Part shown: positions 7,011-14,457 of the stretch, in pieces
How the letters are laid out: every line of letters begins with the position of its first letter
Numbering within the stretch: the first letter of the stretch is position 1
Origin: Promethearchaeota archaeon
Lineage (GTDB): Archaea > Asgardarchaeota > Lokiarchaeia > Sigynarchaeales > MK-D1
NCBI GenBank assembly: GCA_016839865.1
Contig: JAEOTN010000139.1
Coordinates: 1-15,480, forward strand
Length of the DNA stretch: 15,480 bases
Direction: 5' to 3'
Made by a program: the position numbers and the translations under genes
The notes under the pieces: generated by a model
Seen by the model: only the letters and a program-made list of their open reading frames with translations
Databases searched by the model: none
Told to the model about the DNA's origin: nothing

Positions 7011-8678
7011 ATGGAGCACAAACCAAAAAAACAGTTACTTGACCCTCGTAAAGCGTATGAAAGAGCACTGTATCATGGGTGTGGATATTCTGAGGAAGAC
7101 TTGCAGAAACCGCGTATAGCTATTGCTAATTCTTTCAATACAATGAATCCAGGACATATTCATCTTGATAAATTAGGAGAAGAAGTCGCAAAAGGTATCA
7201 AAGATCAAGGTGGAACCCCCATGATGTTTAATACGATAGCAATCTGCGATGGTATTGCTAATAGTGGCCATAATTCTAGATATGTCCTTCCCTCCCGTGA
7301 AATTATCGCATCCAGTTTAGAATGTCAAGTGCAAGCACATGGATTTGATGGGCTGGTATGCATCTGTTCATGTGACAAAATCATCCCAGGGATGCTAATG
7401 GGAGCCATTCGATGTAATCTTCCTACAATTTTTCTAACCGGAGGAGTTATGAAACCCGTAACAATTCCAAATCTAGGAAAAAAGGTTACATCTGATATTA
7501 AGGAAGCCATCGGTGAATTTGCTGCTGGAAAAATCGATCGAAAAAGTTTGGATGAGATTGAACGATGCACCTGTAATCCAGGCGCATGCAATATGATGGG
7601 AACTGCAAATACTATGGCTTCTTTCGTGGAGTCCATTGGTTTATCTCTTCCGAATAGTGCTATTGGACCCGCAATTTCGGAAGAACGAAATATATTGGCT
7701 AAGAAAACAGGAACTCGAATCGTGGAGCTAGTAAAAGAAAATGTAAAGATTACTGACATTCTAACTAAGAAATCATTCGAAAACGGAATTCGTGTAGGAT
7801 TGGCAATTGGTGGATCTAGTAATTTAGTCTTGCATGCTTGTGCAATTGCTAATGAAATTGGGATTCCATTTTCTCATGATGATATTGATCCCCTCTCAGA
7901 AAGTACTCCTCTTATCACTAGACTGAAACCCTCATCCAAATGGAATTTAGAAGATTTTCATAGAGCGGGAGGAATTCCTGCTGTGATAAAGGAGTTAGGG
8001 CATATTTTGTACTTGAATGAACGAACGGTTTCATATAACACACTTGGAGAACAAGTATATGATGCTACAATTAAGAATTCGAAAGTAATACATCCCTACT
8101 TATCTCCTCTATCACCTGAAGGGGGTTTGGTAGTGCTCCATGGGAGTTTAGCACCCGAAGGAGCTATCGTGAAAAAATCTGGAATGAGTCCCAAAATGCA
8201 TGAACACACGGGACCTGCACGGGTCTTCAATAGCGAAGAAGAAGTAGGAGAAGCTCTTCTTTCTGGTAGAATTAAATCTGGAGATGTATTGGTTATAAAA
8301 TATGAGGGACCTAAAGGGTCTCCTGGTATGAGAGAATTATCATTACCTGCAGCAATCTTAGTAGGAATGGGATTAGGAGAATCTGTAGCAATGATCACTG
8401 ATGGAAGATATTCGGGTGCTTCACGTGGACCCGCAATAGGTCATGTCTGCCCGGAAGCCTACGAAGGAGGACCAATTGCGTTAGTAGAAGAAGGAGATTT
8501 AATACAAATTGACATTCCAAAGAAAGAAATTAATTTATTAGTTGATGATGAGATTCTTACTGATCGAAAAAAGAACTGGAAACGCCCCGCTCCTAAGTTT
8601 GAAAGAGGAATACTTTCATTATATCCAGAGGTTGTTTCTAGTGCGAAATATGGTGCAATATTAAAGAAAAAAGAGTAA
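7011..8678 (+). CDS. IlvD/Edd-family dehydratase (dihydroxy-acid or sugar-acid dehydratase)
   Basis: This is a 555-residue Fe-S dehydratase. Start ATG 7011 places the N-terminus where IlvD proteins begin; upstream in-frame starts would extend into the divergent promoter. Motifs, in order: NSFNTMNPGHIHLDKL (41-55), CDG with metal ligand D80, SCDK with cluster Cys C121 and the Lys (K123) carbamylated in this family, PGAC with C193, PEGG (369-372), YEGPKGSPGMRE (431-442) and TDGRYSG (463-469) with the likely catalytic Ser S468. PGH at 47-49 in place of PC(N/H) resembles IlvD enzymes with a [4Fe-4S] cluster, whereas PGACNMMGTA (190-199) resembles sugar-acid dehydratases more than the usual IlvD GCGSCAGMFTA. 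The family dehydrates 2,3-dihydroxy acids to 2-keto acids. Dihydroxyisovalerate is possible, but a sugar acid fits the neighbouring transporter and oxidoreductases. The stop lies 1 nt from the stop of the convergent Gfo/Idh/MocA gene. Confidence 0.88.
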   Translation: MEHKPKKQLLDPRKAYERALYHGCGYSEEDLQKPRIAIANSFNTMNPGHIHLDKLGEEVAKGIKDQGGTPMMFNTIAICDGIANSGHNSRYVLPSREIIASSLECQVQAHGFDGLVCICSCDKIIPGMLMGAIRCNLPTIFLTGGVMKPVTIPNLGKKVTSDIKEAIGEFAAGKIDRKSLDEIERCTCNPGACNMMGTANTMASFVESIGLSLPNSAIGPAISEERNILAKKTGTRIVELVKENVKITDILTKKSFENGIRVGLAIGGSSNLVLHACAIANEIGIPFSHDDIDPLSESTPLITRLKPSSKWNLEDFHRAGGIPAVIKELGHILYLNERTVSYNTLGEQVYDATIKNSKVIHPYLSPLSPEGGLVVLHGSLAPEGAIVKKSGMSPKMHEHTGPARVFNSEEEVGEALLSGRIKSGDVLVIKYEGPKGSPGMRELSLPAAILVGMGLGESVAMITDGRYSGASRGPAIGHVCPEAYEGGPIALVEEGDLIQIDIPKKEINLLVDDEILTDRKKNWKRPAPKFERGILSLYPEVVSSAKYGAILKKKE

Positions 8679-8679
8679 A

Positions 8680-9801
8680 TTACGGTTTATCCGTAACATC
8701 TTTTAATTTTACAACTTGGAAATTGTTTCGTGCGGATCGGATCATTCCCAGAGTTATTTGAAGAATGTGACGTGCATCTTCACCTGATAAATCACACTGA
8801 TTCCCAGATATTATACTATCAATAAATGCTTTAGAGCAATTAAGGAACGATGCAGACCAATCAGTTTCCATACTTGTATCGGTATGCCATGTACCTGTTT
8901 CATCTAGCCAATGGACACCAGGTCGACCAGGGCCATATTCAGGAGTATCAATAAATAATTGCCCAGTATGACCAGGAACAATAATTATACCTTTAGATCC
9001 TGCGATTTCACAATGTTCATCACATCCATAATATTTGGAATTCATAGGAAGGAAATTATGAAAACTGCTGTTAAAAACTCCATGATGAGATTTATCCTTA
9101 CATAAATACGTAGCCACGGAAGGTGCATCTAATTTCACTACTCCTTTGATGGTTTTTTTACCCATCCAACACATTACAGCTTCAATATCATCTAAAAACA
9201 TGCTCATAACACTGTGTTTATGATAACCATCATCAAATAAAATGGGACTCTTATAATTCGCCTTTTCAGATATTCTCCACAACCAAGATTTTAATGGAAC
9301 ATCCCACGCTCCTAAATTTCGTTCCCCATTCCACATACGATAATCTACAGTATCTACCTTGCCTATAACTCCAGAACGGATCAGTTCCATCGCTTTCATA
9401 TATGGTGGATGAAAACGGGCATTTTCATAAACGCGGAAATATACGTTATTCTGTTTTGTTGCGTCAATCATCTTATCCATTTCGGTAATCGTCATGGCTG
9501 GAACTTTTTGAAGAGAAATATGTTTTCCAGCTTCCGCAGCTTTCACAGTGATTTTGCAATGTGAATCATGAGGTGTTAAAATCTCCACAGCATCAATCTC
9601 ATTATCATTTAATAAATCGTTCACATCAGTATATGCTTTTTCCACATTGTATTCTTCTGCGACATCTTTCACGAGCTTTTTGTTCTTGTCGCAAACAGCA
9701 ACAAGCTCAGCATCCATATTTTGCTCGGGTTTATAGGCGGGTAAATGCAGAGTACTTATTCGACCTAATCCTATCAACCCTACTCGAATTTTATCAGCCA
9801 T
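8680..9801 (-). CDS. Gfo/Idh/MocA-family NAD(P)-dependent oxidoreductase
   Basis: This is a 373-residue cytosolic protein. The N-terminal Rossmann fold (~4-120) opens with GLIGLGRIS (8-16), and the nucleotide-binding half continues through TPHDSH (76-81). The usual EKP catalytic signature is altered to QKVP (98-101), keeping the Lys (K99). The C-terminal substrate domain (~125-360) has the DxxxH pair at D190 and H194 in FDDGYHKHS. The family oxidises or epimerises sugars, inositols and sugar derivatives at a CHOH group with NAD(P). The start ATG 9801 has a Shine-Dalgarno AGGA six bases upstream. The gene lies 40 nt downstream of the GPH transporter on the same strand, so import and first oxidation are likely linked. 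The altered EKP and unusually Trp/His-rich substrate domain make the precise substrate unpredictable. The family call is sure. Confidence 0.9.
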   Translation of the reverse strand: MADKIRVGLIGLGRISTLHLPAYKPEQNMDAELVAVCDKNKKLVKDVAEEYNVEKAYTDVNDLLNDNEIDAVEILTPHDSHCKITVKAAEAGKHISLQKVPAMTITEMDKMIDATKQNNVYFRVYENARFHPPYMKAMELIRSGVIGKVDTVDYRMWNGERNLGAWDVPLKSWLWRISEKANYKSPILFDDGYHKHSVMSMFLDDIEAVMCWMGKKTIKGVVKLDAPSVATYLCKDKSHHGVFNSSFHNFLPMNSKYYGCDEHCEIAGSKGIIIVPGHTGQLFIDTPEYGPGRPGVHWLDETGTWHTDTSMETDWSASFLNCSKAFIDSIISGNQCDLSGEDARHILQITLGMIRSARNNFQVVKLKDVTDKP

Positions 9802-9841
9802 TTTGATTCCTATTTTAAAAATAAATAAAAAATAAAATATA
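9802..9841 (-). terminator. T-rich spacer between transporter and oxidoreductase, with Shine-Dalgarno
   Basis: On the minus strand this 40-nt spacer is almost only T and A (runs of four, six and five T), resembling an archaeal terminator after the transporter. AGGA at 9811-9808 is the ribosome binding site of the oxidoreductase. Partial termination could lower expression of the downstream gene relative to the transporter. Confidence 0.35.
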
Positions 9842-11329
9842 TTACAGAGTTTCCAATGAGTGTAACTCTTTCATTTTCACTTGTAATGCATCTGCTTCTT
9901 TCTTGCCCAACTTGTAGAATAATAAAAAGAACATTCCTAAGAGCATTGCACCCAAATTGAATGCTGACATTAGCATTTTAATCCCAGTTGGATCGGCTCC
10001 TGCTGCTGCATCAACAAGATCACCCCATCCATTATAAGTGAAAACAATATTCACTGAAACTATGTTTAGGATGGCAGCTAACCGTATGACAAATGCATGT
10101 ACTCCATAGAAAGAAGCCTCTCTACGTTGCCCAGTTTTTAACTCATCCTCATCAACAAGATTGGATATATTTCGATCTATAAAGAAAGGAGGTCCTCCGA
10201 ATACAAAACCCATTATCACGAAAACACCCAGGACTGCAAAATAATTCGTTAGGAAGAGTATCGGAACAAATGTGAGAGCCCAAGCAGCCATATTTATCAT
10301 AAACGCTTTCTTACTCCCAAGTTTACTATCCAACCATGCCCAGAAGTAGACACCAGGTATGCTACATATAAATAGTATTAAGAGGATCAGAGTAACGCTA
10401 AATGCGGGATCAGCGCCTGGAACCGCTGTTAGAACGATCTCTCCATAAGCAGGGAAAATCATTGGAACTAATCCAAATACAAACCAATTCATCATTGAGC
10501 AAAGCACAAAGATCATGAATTTTCCGTTAAACACGGTGCGTTTTAACGACTCCTTCCAACCTAAGTTCTCTTTCTTTTCCATTTCTTCGTAAGGAGGTTC
10601 ACGAACACCCCAAACAACGTGTACTAATATAGTAATGAAGATCAGAGCACCGAAAAGAAGCCCAGCTATTCGATATTGAAACAATGCAGTTTCTAAATTC
10701 CCAGTTTCTGGGATGTATTCATCTACCATGAATGTGGGTACTGCGAATGCTATTAATAATCCAAAAACCATCAAAACTCGACGCATTGCACCCGCTTTTT
10801 CCCTAGCTTTATGGGTGATAAACATTTCTGGATATAATGATGTATGATTGATACTATAAATCGTATAAATTGTATCAAAAAAAAGCATCACTAAAAGCAT
10901 ATAGAGTGATTGAATTGTGAAGTTAATCCCTCCTAAAGTGAACAATACTAATCCCGTTTCAGTTGGACCTGAACCTACATTTGTTACTGGAGCAGTAAAC
11001 AATAATACCATTATTACTGAAAGAGGTATCAGCATCATAATCATATAGGGTTTACGACGCCCACCACCGAAAAATTTCTTCATCCGGGTTCTATCACTTA
11101 AGGTACCAAAGATTACGTCATTTAAACTATTCCATAGAGTCCAAATAATATATACAACGGTTATAGCATTAATCTCAACTCGCATTACAGCACTATAGAA
11201 CGTAAAAATCAGAAAGGTGAATCCTTGATAAGCGATCATATCGGGAATTTCACCCATACCATAGGCGAACCGCAATCCAGCAGTACCCTCTGGTTTTCGC
11301 TTCAAGTCTGCATACGTAAATTTTGCCAT
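9842..11329 (-). CDS. GPH-family (MelB-like) sugar:cation symporter
   Basis: This is a 495-residue integral membrane protein with about 12 hydrophobic helices in the MFS-related GPH fold. Family marks are YGMGEIPD at the start of helix 1 (23-30), WNSLNDVIFGTLSDRTR between helices 2 and 3 (66-82), the basic GGGRRKPY loop (88-95), and DEDELKTGQRREASFYG (393-409), which matches the cytoplasmic D-E-x-x-TGxRREG motif of the family. A charged cytoplasmic loop lies at ~243-268. Transport is expected to be symport of a glycoside, pentose, hexuronide or related compound with Na+ or H+. In MelB two Asp in the helix-2 WDxxND motif bind the cation; here the first is Asn (N67) and only D71 remains, so ion coupling may differ. 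Located upstream of the Gfo/Idh/MocA gene on the same strand. The start ATG 11329 has no obvious Shine-Dalgarno. Confidence 0.88.
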   Translation of the reverse strand: MAKFTYADLKRKPEGTAGLRFAYGMGEIPDMIAYQGFTFLIFTFYSAVMRVEINAITVVYIIWTLWNSLNDVIFGTLSDRTRMKKFFGGGRRKPYMIMMLIPLSVIMVLLFTAPVTNVGSGPTETGLVLFTLGGINFTIQSLYMLLVMLFFDTIYTIYSINHTSLYPEMFITHKAREKAGAMRRVLMVFGLLIAFAVPTFMVDEYIPETGNLETALFQYRIAGLLFGALIFITILVHVVWGVREPPYEEMEKKENLGWKESLKRTVFNGKFMIFVLCSMMNWFVFGLVPMIFPAYGEIVLTAVPGADPAFSVTLILLILFICSIPGVYFWAWLDSKLGSKKAFMINMAAWALTFVPILFLTNYFAVLGVFVIMGFVFGGPPFFIDRNISNLVDEDELKTGQRREASFYGVHAFVIRLAAILNIVSVNIVFTYNGWGDLVDAAAGADPTGIKMLMSAFNLGAMLLGMFFLLFYKLGKKEADALQVKMKELHSLETL

Positions 11330-11427
11330 GATACTAGTAAATCCGACTTTGAACTTGATAAAGCTTAACTAAACATGTAAACTCTAGATCAGACATACAA
11401 TGAAATGGTTATAAAATGATGAGATTA
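11330..11427 (-). promoter_or_regulatory. Promoter region of the transporter gene
   Basis: This is a 98-nt spacer after the small unknown gene. On the minus strand TTTTATAA at 11416-11409 is a TATA-like core predicting a start near 11386. ACTAGTAAATCCG at 11333-11345 (plus-strand reading), directly before the start codon, matches the sequence next to the ThDP/dehydratase promoters with one mismatch over 13 bases and contains the palindrome TACTAGTA. Confidence 0.4.
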
Positions 11428-11781
11428 TTATCTACGGTTACGATCATCATTGTTTTTGCGGGAAATCTTAAAGTATCTTATCCATTTTTCCCCTAGAATC
11501 TCGAATAGGAATGAAACTCCTTTCTCCCAATCCGATCGTGAATCATCAGAATTCCATGATCGAGATCTCGAAGAATCGCGAATGATGATTTTTTTACGCT
11601 GAAATTCAATAGAACCTGTTCCTTTGGTATAGATAATCTTCTCCGTAGATGATTCAGTAGGTTTGATTCCTTCTAAAATTTTTTCACCCCCACCGATTTG
11701 GTCCCAGACATTCTCCGATTGACCAGATATAATATCTTCAGCAAATTTTTGAACTGAGTCTAAATCTATATCATTTGACAT
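11428..11781 (-). CDS. Small protein of unknown function with an Arg/Ser-rich linker
   Basis: This is a 117-residue protein that I do not recognise. Residues 1-40 are acidic and probably helical (LDSVQKFAEDIISG). Residues ~46-68 could form beta strands (KIIYTKGTGSIEFQRKKIII). Residues 68-88 are a Ser/Arg/Asp-rich stretch (RDSSRSRSWNSDDSRSDW), and 89-107 are amphipathic and aromatic (VSFLFEILGEKWIRYFKI), ending in a basic tail. There is no signal peptide, no clear membrane helix and no Cys. It is likely real: it has an ATG start with AGGGGT five bases upstream, a TATA-like core further upstream, and no better frame on either strand. It lies between the transporter and the divergent aldehyde oxidoreductase gene and might regulate or bind one of them, but nothing in the sequence proves that. 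Confidence 0.6.
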   Translation of the reverse strand: MSNDIDLDSVQKFAEDIISGQSENVWDQIGGGEKILEGIKPTESSTEKIIYTKGTGSIEFQRKKIIIRDSSRSRSWNSDDSRSDWEKGVSFLFEILGEKWIRYFKISRKNNDDRNRR

Positions 11782-11880
11782 AAACTACCCCTAATAGTTT
11801 GGATTTATATTTGTTGTGGGTTCTAAAAGAAAAAACGAAACAAATTTTACATTAGATAGGTAAATTATCTTGAAGTTCAA
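11782..11880. promoter_or_regulatory. Divergent promoter region between the small unknown gene and the AOR gene
   Basis: On the minus strand AAATATAAA at 11812-11804 is a good TATA-like core for the small gene, and AGGGGT at 11792-11787 is its Shine-Dalgarno. For the AOR gene, CGAAACAAATTTTAC at 11836-11850 could be BRE plus TATA, giving a short leader. GATA-N7-TATC at 11855-11869 is an interrupted palindrome just before the AOR start that includes GGTAAAT, similar to the CTAGTAAAT sites elsewhere. Confidence 0.35.
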
Positions 11881-13590
11881 ATGCCAGTACTCGCAAGAAT
11901 TGATTTAACTACTCAGAAAATTTCCAAAGAAGAAATTACAGCGGGACATCCTCTAGAAATGTTTGCCGGTAGAAGTTTATCCTCTAAGATTATTTCCAGT
12001 GAAGTGGATCCAAATTGTGATCCACTTGGACCGAAAAATACACTAATTTTTGCTTGTGGTTTCATTGGAGGAACTCCTGCACCTAATAGTGGAAGAATCT
12101 CGATTGGTGCAAAAAGTCCTATGACATTAGGAATAAAAGAGTCCAACTCGGGGGGTAAAGCCCCTGCATTCTTAGCCCGACAAGACTTTCGAGGCTTAGT
12201 ATTTAAGGGGATTTCCGAAAATTGGCTTGTAGTAGTTGTTAGAGAAGGGAAAATTACCCTTGAGAACGGAAGTGAATTCGTTGGAATCAATAACTATGAG
12301 CTGATGGATGTTTTAAAAGAAAAATATGGAGAAAATATTGGAATTTGCTCGATTGGTGTTGCAGGTGAAAAACGATTCATTAACTCGTCTATTGCAGCGA
12401 TGGATATGGAAGGAGTGCCTTCTCGTCATGCTGGCCGTGGGGGGCTTGGAGCAGTTATGGGTTCTAAAAAGATCAAAGCCATTGTGGTATATCCTCCAAA
12501 GAAGTCTATGTTGAGTTATGTTAAGAAGGATGAATTCTTCTCCCTATCAAAAGAATGGTTTAAGACTCTCAATGACACTAAAGCAGTATTTCGCAAATTG
12601 GGAACAAGTATCGGAATTGACACAATTAATCATCTCCATGGACTCCCTACGCAGAATTTCCGACGAGGTTCTTTCAAAGGAGTTGAAAGTATTAATGCTG
12701 AAGCATTAGATGCTTTTACAACAAAAAACAAAGGAAAGAAAGGAGTTGCATGCAGTCCAGGATGTGCAATAAGATGTTCAAATATACTTAGAACAGCTGA
12801 TGGAGACCATATTACCTCAAGTTTGGAGTATGAGACGATGATCATGAACGGTTCTAACCTCATGATTGATGATATTGAAACTCTCGGGTGGATTGATCAT
12901 TATTGCGATGATAATGGATTGGATACAATTGAGACTGGAAACTGTCTGGCAATGTTCATGGAAGCAGGTAAACTAGAATGGGGAGATGGGAAAGGTGCTA
13001 TCGAGTTATTGAAAGGATTTGCTGAGGGGAACTCAGATTCGTTATTACTCGGATTAGGATGTTATGCACTGGGAAAGAAACTTGGAGTGGAACGTATTCC
13101 TCATGTGAAACATCAAGGTTTCCCTGCATATGAACCTCGTTCGTTTAAAGGAATGGGGGTAACTTTTGTTACATCTGCAATGGGTGCAGATCATACAGCA
13201 GGACCTGCAATCCACGGGAGAAAAGGATATTCAGATCGTGATTATGGAGAAGTGTTTGAACATGAGAAAAAGGTGCTCATCTCTAAGGATCTCCAAATTT
13301 TCATTTACATCGCCGACTCCACCGGATGTTGCTACTTCGTAGGTCCAGATTATGCGAGTGCTCAAAAATGGGCAGCTTTATATAACGCTCGATACGGGTG
13401 GAGTATGACTACTGAAGATTGGATTAAGTGGGCGATTGATGGAATTATAATGGAGCGTGAATTCAATACACGAGCTGGTTTAGAAAGTACTGATGTCCTA
13501 CCTCAATTCATGTTAGATGAAAAATTAAAAGATATTAAAGAGCGTAAATGGGATTTAACAAAGGAAGAATTAGATAATATTTGGGAATAA
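11881..13590 (+). CDS. Tungsten-type aldehyde:ferredoxin oxidoreductase family protein
   Basis: This is a 569-residue cytosolic enzyme, slightly shorter than the ~600 residues usual for the family. The N-terminal domain opens with ARIDLTTQKI and FAGRSL (28-33) and has SGRISIGAKSP (70-80), which in AOR proteins contacts the bis-pyranopterin tungsten cofactor. Cluster ligands are C291, C295 and C299 (CSPGCAIRC), with the fourth from DSTGCC (479-484), most likely C484. EYETMIMNGSNL (316-327) and TSAMGADHTAGPA (431-443) are further family motifs. AOR enzymes oxidise aldehydes to carboxylic acids and reduce ferredoxin. The GRSL in place of GRGL and the C-x3-C-x3-C spacing suggest a subfamily different from Pyrococcus AOR, so the aldehyde cannot be predicted. 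The gene is next to sugar-type catabolic genes, where an aldehyde intermediate is plausible. Its stop is 15 nt from the stop of the convergent enoyl-CoA hydratase gene. Confidence 0.9.
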   Translation: MPVLARIDLTTQKISKEEITAGHPLEMFAGRSLSSKIISSEVDPNCDPLGPKNTLIFACGFIGGTPAPNSGRISIGAKSPMTLGIKESNSGGKAPAFLARQDFRGLVFKGISENWLVVVVREGKITLENGSEFVGINNYELMDVLKEKYGENIGICSIGVAGEKRFINSSIAAMDMEGVPSRHAGRGGLGAVMGSKKIKAIVVYPPKKSMLSYVKKDEFFSLSKEWFKTLNDTKAVFRKLGTSIGIDTINHLHGLPTQNFRRGSFKGVESINAEALDAFTTKNKGKKGVACSPGCAIRCSNILRTADGDHITSSLEYETMIMNGSNLMIDDIETLGWIDHYCDDNGLDTIETGNCLAMFMEAGKLEWGDGKGAIELLKGFAEGNSDSLLLGLGCYALGKKLGVERIPHVKHQGFPAYEPRSFKGMGVTFVTSAMGADHTAGPAIHGRKGYSDRDYGEVFEHEKKVLISKDLQIFIYIADSTGCCYFVGPDYASAQKWAALYNARYGWSMTTEDWIKWAIDGIIMEREFNTRAGLESTDVLPQFMLDEKLKDIKERKWDLTKEELDNIWE

Positions 13591-13605
13591 ATCCCAAGAT
13601 ATTTC

Positions 13606-14421
13606 TTATTTTCCGTATTTTTCCCACATACTTTTTATAAGAGAATCCAACTCGCTTGTATCTTTTGTTATTAGATTTTTTACCCAATGTTTGGCAAATT
13701 CTCTCTCAATATTATAGCAATCTTCTAGAAAGCGCTTTTCCATGATGGTTAAAGCAGTTTTCGTGGTATATAGCAATGTCTCATCCTTCTCAGCTAGATT
13801 ACGGGCAAATCTTTTGACTTTTTTCGCTAATTCTTCGGGTTCACATAATTCGGTAATTACACCCCATTTGTCCAACTTAGGAACAAATATCCGTTCATCA
13901 GCCAGTAACATCTCCTTTGCTCGCATTCCCCCTAATTGAATTAAGGGATTCGTTGTGGGACCAGATGCAGGAAAGATACCAATTCCTAGTTCAGGCAGAT
14001 GGAAATATAGATCTTCTTTGTTTGCTACAAATCTAAAATCAACTGCAAATGCGACAATACATCCAAATCCAATAGCTGAACCATGAATTTCAGCAATAGT
14101 AGGCTTTTTTAGCATTCGTAAAGATTTAGAGAGAGTAGCAGCGACATCGAGGAAATAGTCTAAATCCTCCTGATTCATTGGCATCTTAAACATTTTTAAG
14201 TCATATCCAGTACTGAACAGACGCCCTACTGCATTAAAAACCAAGACTTTGATTTTAGGATTAGTATCTACTTGTCGAATGAGTTCCAGAATCCGTTTTA
14301 GGCAAGGAATGTTCATTGCATTGAGTTTTTCCGGACGGTTAAACGTGATATATGCAATTTTTCCCTTTTCTTTATACAGAACCATATCTTCTGCTGATCG
14401 TTCTTCAGTCATACATACCAT
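13606..14421 (-). CDS. Enoyl-CoA hydratase/isomerase (crotonase) family protein
   Basis: This is a 271-residue crotonase-fold protein. The CoA and oxyanion-hole segments are present: ITFNRPEKLNAM (25-36), FSTGYDL (69-75) and HGSAIGFGC (113-121). In enoyl-CoA hydratase two Glu activate water; here the first is replaced by Ile (I122, in GCIVAFAVD), while the second is kept (E144 in LPELGIGIFP). Loss of the first Glu is more typical of delta-enoyl-CoA isomerases and some other crotonases, so hydratase activity should not be assumed. The C-terminal ~60 residues form the usual helical trimerisation part. Two ATG starts are possible, 14421 and 14412, with no Shine-Dalgarno to separate them. It lies 36 nt downstream of the Mrp gene on the same strand, but no other fatty-acid or CoA gene is nearby. 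Pathway unknown. Confidence 0.88.
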   Translation of the reverse strand: MVCMTEERSAEDMVLYKEKGKIAYITFNRPEKLNAMNIPCLKRILELIRQVDTNPKIKVLVFNAVGRLFSTGYDLKMFKMPMNQEDLDYFLDVAATLSKSLRMLKKPTIAEIHGSAIGFGCIVAFAVDFRFVANKEDLYFHLPELGIGIFPASGPTTNPLIQLGGMRAKEMLLADERIFVPKLDKWGVITELCEPEELAKKVKRFARNLAEKDETLLYTTKTALTIMEKRFLEDCYNIEREFAKHWVKNLITKDTSELDSLIKSMWEKYGK

Positions 14422-14437
14422 TTAACAAAAAGAGAAT

Positions 14438-14444
14438 AAAAAAA
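14438..14444 (-). terminator. T-tract between the Mrp gene and the crotonase gene
   Basis: On the minus strand a run of seven T lies 14 nt after the Mrp stop and before the crotonase start, with a further TTTTT nearby. It could end or reduce the Mrp transcript. There is little room for a separate promoter (36 nt in total), although TTTTAAAAG just after the stop could act as a weak TATA box. Confidence 0.3.
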
Positions 14445-14457
14445 TAATCTTTTAAAA

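Noticed and set aside
7325..7759. A 144-codon open frame on the minus strand inside the dehydratase gene
   Set aside because: It is antisense to a strongly conserved IlvD region, has no recognisable domain or ribosome binding site, and reflects codon bias of the real gene.
5074..8678. Branched-chain amino acid biosynthesis operon (ilvB-ilvD)
   Set aside because: The two genes are divergent, ilvN, ilvC and leu genes are absent, and the other neighbours are a sugar-type transporter and oxidoreductases. Kept only as an alternative.
5074..9801. Inositol catabolism (IolD plus IolG)
   Set aside because: The length of the ThDP enzyme and the Gfo/Idh/MocA neighbour fit, but its N-terminal sequence is ALS-like and lacks IolD features, and no other iol gene is present.
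11913..12290. A 125-codon minus-strand frame inside the AOR gene
   Set aside because: It lies fully antisense to the conserved cofactor-binding domain of AOR and shows no protein-like motif.
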